A stretch of DNA of 64,000 nucleotides from an uncultured Ruminococcus sp. (GTDB taxonomy: Bacteria; Bacillota; Clostridia; Oscillospirales; Acutalibacteraceae): the NCBI GenBank assembly GCA_910585865.1, contig CAJUGO010000005.1, positions 45,852-109,851 on the forward strand, given 5' to 3'. A program made the position numbers and the translations under genes. Below are positions 26,993-35,960 of this stretch, piece by piece. The notes beneath the pieces were generated by a model. That model was not told the DNA's origin. It was given only the letters and a program-made list of their open reading frames with translations, and ran no database searches. Position 1 is the stretch's first letter. The number at the start of each line of letters is the position of its first letter.

Positions 26993-27305
26993 TAATGCAT
27001 ATTTAATTTAAATTGAAGAATATTTTTTGGCAGATTTGGATTGAACATTGCCTTTGCCTACTGTTTAATGCACTATGTTCAGCCATAATCTGCCTTAATA
27101 TTATATAATTGTTCTTTCAAATGTTTATCTTTGTATTATTAAAATGTAAAATTGTATATTTTAGCATTGGGACAATGACATGCGGATGTTTTTGTATTAA
27201 ATAAACAAAAAATCATAATTACTTTTTATATACGTTTTTTTATTTTGTTGCAAATGCAATTGATTATAATCTTTTATTATTGTAAAATATAATTACACTA
27301 AAGCT
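26993..27305. other. A+T-rich spacer after the flavoprotein gene
   Basis: About 310 bases of very A+T-rich DNA with several TATAAT-like hexamers (for example 27265-27270 and 27288-27293) but no convincing -35 partner and no ORF with a ribosome binding site. Confidence 0.5.
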
Positions 27306-27419
27306 TTACGAAATAAGCATTGAAACAATATTTAGTTTTTAGGTAATTTTGTTTTGGAGTTTTGAAATTAGGCGTGAAAAAGTTTATATGCAATTTTGTG
27401 TTCAATGCTTATTTCGTTA
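27306..27419. mobile_element. MITE-like element: 16-bp terminal inverted repeats with TTA duplication
   Basis: A 108-base element (27309-27416) bounded by perfect 16-bp inverted repeats (CGAAATAAGCATTGAA at the left, its complement at the right) and flanked on both sides by TTA, as for a 3-bp target duplication. The A+T-rich interior carries no ORF. An alternative is a long-range RNA or operator hairpin. Confidence 0.45.
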
Positions 27420-27458
27420 TGAATTTGATATATTCCTTCTATAACCCAATATACCCCG

Positions 27459-27491
27459 AAAATGACCGGCATATTATGCCGGTCATTTTAC
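27459..27491 (+). terminator. strong hairpin terminator in the spacer
   Basis: A 14-bp perfect stem (27459-27472 with 27476-27489) with a three-base loop and T residues. It lies almost 470 bases after the flavoprotein stop, so it ends either a very long 3' tail or an unrecognised small RNA. Confidence 0.8.
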
Positions 27492-27772
27492 TTGGTTGAT
27501 ATCAATTTGATTATTTATAAGCAAAAACAGATTCTTGTCCATAGCTTTGGTTAAAAGTAAACTCCCTTGTGTAAATGCATACGTGAGCGACGGCTGACTG
27601 AATAATTGTTACACTATACCATATTTTTCTGATCATCCGCTGTATTCCAAAATAAAAGCATACCCAAACCAGTTGCTGCTAAACAAAGAAACATACAGTG
27701 CTTACAGGAGCAACAGAAGATTTTGTTGATTTAACGGAGTTATCCTGCTGAAACAAATTAATATAAAATGAT
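27492..27772. other. spacer between two terminators
   Basis: About 280 bases between orphan terminators. No gene with a ribosome binding site was found on either strand. A 26-codon minus-strand ORF was considered and rejected for lack of a start signal. Confidence 0.45.
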
Positions 27773-27813
27773 AGGCTGCTGCAAATGATAAAGTCATTTG
27801 CAGCAGCCTTTTT
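27773..27813 (+). terminator. terminator between convergent units
   Basis: A 16-bp perfect stem (27773-27788 with 27794-27809) with a five-base loop and TTTTT on the plus side. It ends just before the 3' end of the minus-strand CorC-type gene and may work in both directions. Confidence 0.83.
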
Positions 27814-27818
27814 GTTAG

Positions 27819-29114
27819 TTAATTATTTTCGTTTTCACTGTTATCATTTTTCTCGTTTTGAATTACCGTATTGATTCTTTTAGCAACTACTCTTAGTATA
27901 CGCTGATCTTTAACTTCCATAACGGTAAATCTAAATCCGCCTGCCTCAATACTTTCTCTCTTTAAGGGGATGATGCCGGCATGTTCAAGAATGTAACCCG
28001 CAACGGTAATGCTGTCGCTTTCAAGGCTGTCCTCGTCCATATCAAAAAGAGCAAGCATATCATCAAGTTCCATATCACCGTTTAAAAGGTATTCATCCCT
28101 GCCGATTTTATAATAATTATGTTCAATTTCTTCATCTTCATCCCAGATTTCGCCAACAATTTCTTCAAGCAAATCTTCCATTGTGACAATACCCAGAGTT
28201 CCGCCATATTCATCAGTTACAATAGCCAGATGAATTTTTGTGCGTTTAAACGCATTTAATATTTTTGAAAGCTGCTGTGTTCTGAATACAAAATAAGGAG
28301 GCTGCATAATCTCTCGAACATTAGGCGATTTTCCGTCAGCAAGATGCTCAAGATAATCTCTTGTATGCAAAATACCTACAATATGATCAACAGTTTCTTC
28401 GTAAACCGGGATGCGGGAATAGCGGTTTTCAATTATAATGTTTTTGATTTTTTCCTGAGAATCATCAACGCTGATGAATGTGACATCAACCCTTGGAGTA
28501 AGTATCTCTTCTGCGGTTGTTTCATCAAAATCTAGTGCTGAACGCACCATTTCGCTTTCGCTTTCCTCAAGAACACCCTCTTCCTCGATGCTCTCTACGA
28601 TATATTTAAGTTCATTTTCCGTAACAGATGGGCTGTCTGCCTTTCCGCCGGACATTTTAAGCGCAAGACCTTTGAGCTTTACAAATATAAAAACAAGCGG
28701 CGTGAGGATAAACATCAGTGTTCGCAGTATGCCTGCTGTTTTAATTGAAAAGGAGTCACAGTGTTCTTTAGCCAGACACTTTGGCAGAACTTCACCAAAT
28801 GTAAGGACAAGAAGTGTTGTCGCACCTGTAGCTACAGCTGAGCCAATGTCGCCGAACAGGCTTATACAAAGCACTGTTGCAATAGATGAACAGCTCAGGT
28901 TTACTATATTGTTGCAGATTAGTATGGTAGTCAGGGCATTGTCAAAATGTTCAATGATATAAAGAGCATTTTTTGCTCTTTTGTTTCCGTCATCAATATA
29001 ACGCTGGATTCTTACCTTGTTGACAAATGAAAACGCTGTTTCTATTGCTGAGAAAAAGGCTGATAAAATGACCAGTATACCAATGACAATACCCATAATT
29101 ATGTCAGATGTCAA
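27819..29114 (-). CDS. CNNM/CorC/HlyC-family membrane protein with CBS pair
   Basis: Members are membrane proteins tied to magnesium or other ion export and homeostasis. The 431 residues show an N-terminal CNNM transmembrane domain (about 1-180, three to four helices, with TFGEVLPKCLAKEH), the acidic linker ENELKYIVESIEEEGVLEESESEMV, two CBS domains (about 205-325; EILTPRVDV and ESRIPVYEE-like segments), and a C-terminal CorC_HlyC domain (about 340-420). Length is typical. The plus strand upstream holds the divergently transcribed tepA. Substrate is not evident. Confidence 0.94.
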   Translation of the reverse strand: MTSDIIMGIVIGILVILSAFFSAIETAFSFVNKVRIQRYIDDGNKRAKNALYIIEHFDNALTTILICNNIVNLSCSSIATVLCISLFGDIGSAVATGATTLLVLTFGEVLPKCLAKEHCDSFSIKTAGILRTLMFILTPLVFIFVKLKGLALKMSGGKADSPSVTENELKYIVESIEEEGVLEESESEMVRSALDFDETTAEEILTPRVDVTFISVDDSQEKIKNIIIENRYSRIPVYEETVDHIVGILHTRDYLEHLADGKSPNVREIMQPPYFVFRTQQLSKILNAFKRTKIHLAIVTDEYGGTLGIVTMEDLLEEIVGEIWDEDEEIEHNYYKIGRDEYLLNGDMELDDMLALFDMDEDSLESDSITVAGYILEHAGIIPLKRESIEAGGFRFTVMEVKDQRILRVVAKRINTVIQNEKNDNSENENN

Positions 29115-29203
29115 TTAGATATCACTCCAAAACGGTTATTTTCTATTATACTACAATAATTCTTTAAAATAATTATTGTTTTTAAGAAATAAAAATAAAA
29201 AGA

Positions 29204-29232
29204 TTGAAATAATTTACCTGAAATGATATAAT
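29204..29232 (+). promoter_or_regulatory. tepA promoter
   Basis: TTGAAA (29204-29209), 17-base spacer, TATAAT (29227-29232). The start codon lies about 110 bases downstream. Confidence 0.72.
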
Positions 29233-29343
29233 TATTCCAAAGTATGTCCTGATTTTTGAGAATATAAAAAAATCATCATAATATTGCTTTTCGTACATTT
29301 TACTGTGAATTTCGGGAAAAATAGTTTTCGGAGGTGCACAGAG

Positions 29344-30150
29344 ATGCCACAAAAATCAAAACAACAAAAGGCAGTATCAAAAAAGAACAAAGAAAACTTT
29401 GTAAAAAATCCTTGTTCTGATGATGATCCGCAGAAGCTTGCAAATGACAGTCCTATTAACGAGGAACACACTGACCAAATTGATGAAACTGGTTCAATAT
29501 TGACTTCTCACAAGGACAGTATAATTCATTGTCTTACTATTATTGGTCAAATTGAAGGTCATTATATTCTTTCTCAACAAAACAAAACAACAAAATACGA
29601 ACATGTCATACCCCTGCTGGTGTCCATAGAAGAGGATGAGCGAATAGACGGACTTTTAATTTTACTGAATACTGTAGGCGGTGATGTCGAAGCCGGGCTT
29701 GCAATAGCTGAAGTTATTTCGGGAATGAAAAAGCCAACCGTTTCAATAGTTCTCGGAGGGGGTCACTCAATCGGAATTCCGCTTGCAGTTGCAGCAAAAA
29801 AGAGCTTTATAGCTAAAAGTGCTTCAATGACAGTTCATCCGGTGCGTACAACAGGTCTTACCCTCGGTGTTCCTCAGACATTCGAGTATTTTCAGAAAAT
29901 GCAGGACAGAATAACAACATTTGTTGCTGAGAATTCTCAGATATCTAAAGAAAGATACAATCAGCTTGTGCTCAATACAGGTGAACTTGTTATGGATATA
30001 GGAACTATTCTTGAAGGTGAAGAAGCTGTTGAAGAAGGACTTATTGACTCGGTCGGTACAGTTTCCGATGCAATAGATTCTTTGTATTCAATGATAAAAA
30101 GCAATAAAAGTTCGCAAAAAAAATCAAAATCAAAAAAGCAGGACAAATAA
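29344..30150 (+). CDS. tepA: ClpP-like serine protease, TepA family
   Basis: A cytosolic ClpP-fold protease. The Bacillus homologue TepA is linked to degradation of small acid-soluble spore proteins or to protein translocation, and lies next to spoIIIE, as here. The 268-residue protein has a charged, lysine-rich N-terminal tail (about 1-45), then the ClpP domain: LLILLNTVGGDVEAGLAIAE, GGGHSIGIPLAVAAK with the nucleophilic Ser, and SMTVHPVRTTGLTLGVPQTF with the catalytic His. The C-terminus is a run of Ser and Lys. ATG 29344 is fixed by GGAGGTG eight bases upstream; the frame extending to 29284 is not used. uppP and ftsK follow. Confidence 0.9.
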   Translation: MPQKSKQQKAVSKKNKENFVKNPCSDDDPQKLANDSPINEEHTDQIDETGSILTSHKDSIIHCLTIIGQIEGHYILSQQNKTTKYEHVIPLLVSIEEDERIDGLLILLNTVGGDVEAGLAIAEVISGMKKPTVSIVLGGGHSIGIPLAVAAKKSFIAKSASMTVHPVRTTGLTLGVPQTFEYFQKMQDRITTFVAENSQISKERYNQLVLNTGELVMDIGTILEGEEAVEEGLIDSVGTVSDAIDSLYSMIKSNKSSQKKSKSKKQDK

Positions 30151-30151
30151 T

Positions 30152-30170
30152 TTCGGGCAGATTGCCCGAA
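30152..30170 (+). terminator. hairpin after tepA
   Basis: An 8-bp perfect GC-rich stem (30152-30159 with 30163-30170) with a three-base loop but no T run; weak terminator or processing signal. Confidence 0.45.
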
Positions 30171-30253
30171 TACATATTATTAAGCACTAATCAGATGCTT
30201 TGTAAAAAGTATTTTCAGTGCGTCTTACAAATAAATTTTAAGGAGTACATATT

Positions 30254-31210
30254 ATGACAATTTTCGATGCCATTATTCAGGGTATAGTACAGGGTCTGAC
30301 TGAATTTCTGCCCGTATCAAGCAGCGGTCATCTTGCGATAACCCAGCATATTCTGGGAACAGGTGGGGAAAATAACCTTTTCTTCAATGTAATGCTTCAT
30401 GTTGGAACGCTTGTTGCTGTTATTGCGTTTTATCATAAACTTATCTGGAGTCTTATTAAAGAATTTATTGTAATGATTAAGGATATTTTTACAGGAAAAT
30501 TCAAATGGAAAAGTATGAATTATGAGCGGAATCTTATTATGATGCTTATAGTAGGATTGCTTCCGCTGTTTTTGCTCTTTGTTCCAATACCGGGCACCGA
30601 TATGAAAATCAAAGATTTGGCAGAAGTTTTGTCTTCAAGTCCAATTCTTTTGGTAACCGCAGTTTCACTTGTTCTTACAAGTATATTGTTGACAATAGGA
30701 ATTGTTTTAAATCGCAGAAATACTTCTTCTGTATATAAACATTTAAAAGGTTCGTCAAAGTCATGCGGTGCAACAAAAGATACTTACAATGCACTAGATG
30801 CAGTTTTGGTTGGTCTTATGCAGGTTGCGGCTGCTCTGCTTCCGGGTCTTTCCCGTTCGGGTTCAACTCTTGCAGTAGGTGAGATGAGAAGGATAAATAA
30901 ACAGAAGGCTCTTGACTTTACATTTGTTTTGGGCATTCCGTCAATTTTGGCTGCTGCGTTACTGGAGGGTGTTGAAGCAATGCAATCTCCTGCAGGAATC
31001 AATATTGATCCGTTTACTATTATTATTGGAATGGCAGCTTCGGCAGCAGTAGGATATCTTGCAATCGTAATTTTTAAATGGTTCCTAAAATCAGATAAAA
31101 TGAGTATTTTTGTAATTTATACTGCAATTGTAGGTGTTGCGCTTATTATCATCTCGATAATTGAAATGAACACAGGGGTAAATCTTTTTACCGGTGCATC
31201 AATAAGATAA
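30254..31210 (+). CDS. uppP: undecaprenyl-diphosphatase
   Basis: UppP (BacA) recycles undecaprenyl pyrophosphate to the monophosphate carrier used for peptidoglycan synthesis; overexpression gives bacitracin resistance. The 318-residue integral membrane protein has about eight helices and the two family motifs: GIVQGLTEFLPVSSSGHL near the N-terminus and LPGLSRSGSTL around residues 195-205. A cytoplasmic loop at about residues 150-180 is longer than in E. coli, explaining the extra length. AAGGAG Shine-Dalgarno. Between tepA and ftsK. Confidence 0.97.
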   Translation: MTIFDAIIQGIVQGLTEFLPVSSSGHLAITQHILGTGGENNLFFNVMLHVGTLVAVIAFYHKLIWSLIKEFIVMIKDIFTGKFKWKSMNYERNLIMMLIVGLLPLFLLFVPIPGTDMKIKDLAEVLSSSPILLVTAVSLVLTSILLTIGIVLNRRNTSSVYKHLKGSSKSCGATKDTYNALDAVLVGLMQVAAALLPGLSRSGSTLAVGEMRRINKQKALDFTFVLGIPSILAAALLEGVEAMQSPAGINIDPFTIIIGMAASAAVGYLAIVIFKWFLKSDKMSIFVIYTAIVGVALIIISIIEMNTGVNLFTGASIR

Positions 31211-31307
31211 AACTAATTTTGTGCTGTGCAAGGAATAGAACGTTATTTAAAGCACCTTATATTTGCTTACTACTATGAGGAATTAACTTAAAACTGGAGT
31301 GATTTGC

Positions 31308-34043
31308 TTGGCAGCTAAAAAAAAGACAGCCAACAAAACAAAAAGTAACAGAACTAAAAATAATACAGCATCTGCTTCTTCTGGTAAAAAAAGCGGAAGC
31401 AGATGCAAAAATCAGGTTGTTTCCGCACAAGGCAAAAGCGGTCTTTCTCCGAGGGTAAGAGCCATTTTATATGCGGCAGCAGCCGTACTTTTTGCATTTC
31501 TTATAATAATTAAGGGAGAAAAAGTCTGGACTGCAATCAGGAGTTTTTTCTTTGGATTGTTTGGATTCTGTATTTTTCTTGTCCCGATAGTGCTTTTGTA
31601 TCTTTGTATTGTTACAGAAAAAGAGAAACTGGTAGCACACTATAAGGCAAAGGTGATTTTGTGTACGCTTATAATATTGTTTACCGGTGCGCTTGTTTAC
31701 GTTGCCGGAGGCGCTCCTTTTAAGCAGATGAATTTTTTTGCCTGTTTAGGCAATCTTTATTTACAGTCAGCTGACAGTATACCTTATATGACATTTGGAT
31801 GCGGTTTGCTCGGAGGAATTTTAGGCTATCCGCTTGTGTTTTTCTTTGGCAGTGTTCCTGCACTTTGTATATGCATAGTTGTGTGTGTTATGCTTATTTT
31901 TATTGTCGCAAACTTGTCAATCAAGGACATAGCAGCGACTGCTTCGCGTACAGTAAGCCATGTAAAGGAAGCAGGTGAACAGCGTGCTAAAGAACGCAGA
32001 GAAAAACGAGAGGCACTAAGGAATGCACATGCCGATAGCAGCGACGGATATAATATTGATATAGGTATTGATAATCATGCAAAAGGCAGTGTGGATTTTA
32101 TAGATATTCCGCTTGATGACCCCAAGAGTAAACGCAAAAAGAAAAAAATTGTTCAAAAAAGCGGAATTGATATTGATATTGCAGATTCAAGCGAAGAAAA
32201 TGCAACAGATAAAGATTTGTCAACTGATTTGCTTAATATAATTAATCGGGCAAGTAAGCCTCTTGGGGAGAATGCTGACAGTACAGTTGCTGACATAGCC
32301 GAAGGAATTACCCGTGAAAAGCGTGCTAACCGAATAATTAACGGCGCAAAACAGCCTGATCCGGAAACTGTGCCTGTAGATTCTTCAGCAAAGAAAGATA
32401 GTGATGATGACTCGGTATCTGAGTTTGATAATGTAGGATATAATACTGAAAGCGAGCATAAAACAGAAAAGAAATATCATTATCCTCCGGTTCAGCTTTT
32501 ACAATTAAAAACCGACAGTAATGACAGCAATGCCATGGAGGAAATGCAGAATAATGCGAAAAAGCTTATTGATACGCTCAACAGCTTCGGTGTAAAGGCG
32601 TCAATAATCAATATATGCCGAGGACCTTCTGTAACAAGATATGAGCTTCAGCCTGCACCCGGTGTTAAGATAAGTAAAATTACAAACTTAGCGGATGATA
32701 TTGCGCTTAATCTTGCTGCAAACGGAGTGCGTATTGAAGCACCGATTCCCGGGAAAGCCGCAGTAGGTATCGAAGTACCGAATAAAGTTGTAAGTATGGT
32801 TACAATGCGTGAGCTTATTGACTCGGATAAATTCAGAAACTCAAAGAGTAAACTTACAACTGTTCTCGGACGGGATATTTCCGGTGAAATTGTAGTTGCA
32901 GACCTTGCAAAAATGCCTCATCTTCTGATTGCGGGTACAACCGGCTCAGGTAAATCCGTATGTGTAAACTCTATTCTTATGAGTATACTTTATAAATCAA
33001 CACCTGATGAGGTTAAACTTTTGCTTATTGATCCTAAAATGGTTGAGTTTTCAAAATACAAAGGTATTCCGCACCTGCTTGTTCCTGTTGTATCAGATGC
33101 TAAAAAGGCCGCCGGCGCCTTGGGATGGGCGGTTTCTGAAATGCTTCAAAGATATAAAATATTTTCAGAATATGACTGTAAGGATATTGATTCCTATAAC
33201 AATCTTGTGCAGAGGAATATTGAATACATGGCTGAAAATCCGCCTGTTCCAGATGAAGAGAACGAACTCAAGCAGCCTGTGCTTGAAGTGAACGGACTTC
33301 CGGTTGCGAAGGAAAAGATGAGCCGAGTTGTAATTGCAATTGACGAGCTTGCGGATCTTATGATGGCGGCTCCGAGCGAGGTTGAGGACTCAATCTGCCG
33401 TCTTGCTCAGATGGCGCGTGCAGCGGGTATGCATCTGATCCTTGCAACTCAAAGGCCTACTGTTAATGTAATAACAGGTCTAATTAAAGCAAATGTGCCA
33501 AGCCGTATTTCACTTAAAGTAAGTTCAAACACCGATTCACGTACAATTCTTGATGCAGGCGGCGGAGAAAAGCTTATCGGAAGAGGCGATATGCTGTTTT
33601 CTCCTGTCGGCGCGCCAAAACCTATGCGTGTTCAGGGATGTTATGCTTCTGATGAAGAAATTGAAGGTGTAACAAATTACATAAAAAAATCATATTCTGC
33701 ACAGTACAACGCAGATATTGAGGAAAAGATTAAACGTATTGCGGCAGAGGAAATTGCTGCCGGCAAAAAGACTAATGATCAAAACAGCGGAAATGATGAC
33801 GGACTTGATGTTGACAGTAAAATGGATGAAGCAATCAGATGTGTCATTGAGGCAGGACAGGCTTCAACTTCGCTTTTGCAGCGCAGACTGAAAGTAGGAT
33901 ATGCAAGAGCAGGGCGTATGATTGATGATATGGAGCAGATGGGCGTAGTTGGACCTCATCAGGGTTCAAAGCCGCGTGATGTTTTGCTTACTTATAATGA
34001 ATGGCTTGAGAGACGGAATGTACTGCAAAATAATTCAGATTAA
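31308..34043 (+). CDS. ftsK: FtsK/SpoIIIE DNA translocase
   Basis: Septal DNA pump that moves chromosomes across the division or sporulation septum. The 911 residues comprise a very basic N-terminal tail (about 1-50), four membrane helices (about 50-205), a long charged linker (205-400), the RecA-like motor with Walker A GTTGSGKS (about 543-550) and Walker B VVIAIDELADLMM, and a C-terminal gamma winged helix (ASTSLLQRRLKVGYARAGR). I start at TTG 31308, eight bases after GGAGTG; GTG 31299 lies inside that site. The neighbouring tepA supports a SpoIIIE-like role, but FtsK and SpoIIIE cannot be separated by sequence alone. Confidence 0.96.
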   Translation: MAAKKKTANKTKSNRTKNNTASASSGKKSGSRCKNQVVSAQGKSGLSPRVRAILYAAAAVLFAFLIIIKGEKVWTAIRSFFFGLFGFCIFLVPIVLLYLCIVTEKEKLVAHYKAKVILCTLIILFTGALVYVAGGAPFKQMNFFACLGNLYLQSADSIPYMTFGCGLLGGILGYPLVFFFGSVPALCICIVVCVMLIFIVANLSIKDIAATASRTVSHVKEAGEQRAKERREKREALRNAHADSSDGYNIDIGIDNHAKGSVDFIDIPLDDPKSKRKKKKIVQKSGIDIDIADSSEENATDKDLSTDLLNIINRASKPLGENADSTVADIAEGITREKRANRIINGAKQPDPETVPVDSSAKKDSDDDSVSEFDNVGYNTESEHKTEKKYHYPPVQLLQLKTDSNDSNAMEEMQNNAKKLIDTLNSFGVKASIINICRGPSVTRYELQPAPGVKISKITNLADDIALNLAANGVRIEAPIPGKAAVGIEVPNKVVSMVTMRELIDSDKFRNSKSKLTTVLGRDISGEIVVADLAKMPHLLIAGTTGSGKSVCVNSILMSILYKSTPDEVKLLLIDPKMVEFSKYKGIPHLLVPVVSDAKKAAGALGWAVSEMLQRYKIFSEYDCKDIDSYNNLVQRNIEYMAENPPVPDEENELKQPVLEVNGLPVAKEKMSRVVIAIDELADLMMAAPSEVEDSICRLAQMARAAGMHLILATQRPTVNVITGLIKANVPSRISLKVSSNTDSRTILDAGGGEKLIGRGDMLFSPVGAPKPMRVQGCYASDEEIEGVTNYIKKSYSAQYNADIEEKIKRIAAEEIAAGKKTNDQNSGNDDGLDVDSKMDEAIRCVIEAGQASTSLLQRRLKVGYARAGRMIDDMEQMGVVGPHQGSKPRDVLLTYNEWLERRNVLQNNSD

Positions 34044-34070
34044 GAATAACAACGGCAAGAGGAGTAAATA

Positions 34071-35960
34071 ATGGCATTTTTACCGATGAATGCAAAGGAA
34101 GTGTCTGAGCGCGGCTGGGACAGCGTTGATTTTATCTATGTGTCGGGTGACAGCTATGTTGACCACCCGTCGTTTGGTGCTGCCATCATTACCCGTGTTC
34201 TTGAGGACTGCGGATACAGGGTAGCTTTTCTTGCACAGCCAAATTGGAAGTATGATGCCGATTTTACACAGTTTGGGAAACCGAAATTAGGTTTTTTTGT
34301 ATCCGCAGGAAATATTGACAGTATGGTTGCACACTACACCGTTGCAAAACGAAAGCGCCATGATGATGCGTATACGGCAGGCGGAAAAAGCGGCAAGCGT
34401 CCTGACAGAGCTGTTACTGTATATTCGGGTATTATCCGCAGACTTTTTCCCGACAGTCCCATAATTATAGGAGGTCTTGAAGCATCTCTCAGACGGTTTG
34501 CTCATTATGACTATTGGATGGATAATGTAATGCCTTCTGTGCTGTTTGACAGCAAGGCTGACATACTTTCTTACGGTATGGGCGAACTGCAGACAATAGA
34601 AATTGCAAAGCGGTTGAGCGAGGGATTTCCGGTTGAATCGCTTTATGATATAAAAGGAATTTGTTATAAAGTAAAAACTGATGAATATATTCCGAAATCG
34701 GTTGTCGAGCTTCCAAGCTATGAACGGGTAAAGGAAAGCAAGCGTGATTATGCAACGGCATCTCGAAAAGAACTCGAGGAGGCCGATGCTGTCCGAGGAA
34801 AAACACTTATTCAACGGCATGGAAATTATATTCTTGTGCAAAATCCGCCGATGCCGCCGCTCAATACAAAACAGCTTGATTACGTCTATTCATTGCCTTA
34901 TGAGCGCTGGTATCCCGAGTGTTATGAAAAACTCGGTGGTATTCCCGGAATAGAGGAAGTACTGTTTTCGATTACACACAATAGGGGCTGTTTCGGCGCC
35001 TGCAATTTCTGCTCACTTGCATTTCACCAGGGAAGAGCAGTTACAGTGCGCAGCGAAAAAAGTATTATTGAAGAGGCGGAGAACTTTAGAAACAACCCTC
35101 ATTTCAAGGGTTATATAAGCGATGTGGGAGGTCCTACGGCAAATTTCAGACTGCCGTCTTGTGAAAAACAGAAAAAATTGGGGCTTTGCAAAAGCAGAAG
35201 ATGTTTAGCGCCTGCTCCTTGTCCGAATATGCAGGTATCCCATACGGAATACCTTGATATTTTGCGAAAACTCAGAAATCTTGACGGAATTAAAAAAGTA
35301 TTTATACGAAGCGGGATTCGCTTTGATTATCTTATGGAGGACGAGAATGACGAATTCTTCCGTGAACTTGTAAAATACCATATCAGCGGTCAGCTTAGAG
35401 TCGCTCCGGAGCACTGTTCAGCGGCAGTGCTTGATAAAATGGGAAAGCCGCATATTGAAACGTATAAAAGGTTTTGTAAAAAGTTTTATGAATTTACAGA
35501 CATGGAACATAAAGATCAGTATGTAGTGCCGTACCTTATGAGTTCACATCCGGGTTCAAAATTAAAGGATGCAGTTGAGCTTGCACTTTTTTGCAAGAGG
35601 GAAAACATTCATCCAAAACAGGTGCAGGATTTTTATCCTACCCCCGGTACGATTTCAACAAGTATGTTTTATACCGGGCTTGACCCGTACACTCTTAAGG
35701 AAGTATATGTGCCGAAAAGTGAGGGGGAGAAGGCTATGCAAAGAGCATTACTGCAATATTTTATCCCGGAAAACAAACCTCTTGTTATTAAGGCTCTTAT
35801 AAAAGCCGGAAGGCGTGACTTAATAGGAAATGATAAAAAGTGTCTGGTGACGCCAATGGCTGGTCAGACTAACGGTGTTTATGATAAACAAAAAAACAGA
35901 AGCGGCAGAAAAATCAAAAAGGACAAGTATGCAAAATACAGACGAAAAAACAAAAAGTAA
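34071..35960 (+). CDS. YgiQ family radical SAM protein
   Basis: A 629-residue radical SAM enzyme of the YgiQ type, whose substrate is unknown. It has the N-terminal DUF3362-linked domain (FLPMNAKEVSERGWDSVDF, PSFGAAIITRVLE, GGLEASLRRFAHYDYW), the iron-sulfur motif GCFGACNFCSLAFHQGR (CxxxCxxC) in the centre, the strongly conserved YISDVGGPTANF and RVAPEH, and a lysine-rich C-terminus. Length and motifs are normal for the family. Shine-Dalgarno AGAGGAG. The following gene begins inside its last 32 bases. Confidence 0.95.
   Translation: MAFLPMNAKEVSERGWDSVDFIYVSGDSYVDHPSFGAAIITRVLEDCGYRVAFLAQPNWKYDADFTQFGKPKLGFFVSAGNIDSMVAHYTVAKRKRHDDAYTAGGKSGKRPDRAVTVYSGIIRRLFPDSPIIIGGLEASLRRFAHYDYWMDNVMPSVLFDSKADILSYGMGELQTIEIAKRLSEGFPVESLYDIKGICYKVKTDEYIPKSVVELPSYERVKESKRDYATASRKELEEADAVRGKTLIQRHGNYILVQNPPMPPLNTKQLDYVYSLPYERWYPECYEKLGGIPGIEEVLFSITHNRGCFGACNFCSLAFHQGRAVTVRSEKSIIEEAENFRNNPHFKGYISDVGGPTANFRLPSCEKQKKLGLCKSRRCLAPAPCPNMQVSHTEYLDILRKLRNLDGIKKVFIRSGIRFDYLMEDENDEFFRELVKYHISGQLRVAPEHCSAAVLDKMGKPHIETYKRFCKKFYEFTDMEHKDQYVVPYLMSSHPGSKLKDAVELALFCKRENIHPKQVQDFYPTPGTISTSMFYTGLDPYTLKEVYVPKSEGEKAMQRALLQYFIPENKPLVIKALIKAGRRDLIGNDKKCLVTPMAGQTNGVYDKQKNRSGRKIKKDKYAKYRRKNKK

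Noticed and set aside
27614..27694. 26-codon minus-strand ORF with a hydrophobic start
   Set aside because: No Shine-Dalgarno or promoter; likely chance.
34287..34841. 184-codon minus-strand ORF inside the YgiQ gene
   Set aside because: Antisense to a well-conserved radical SAM gene and without start signals.
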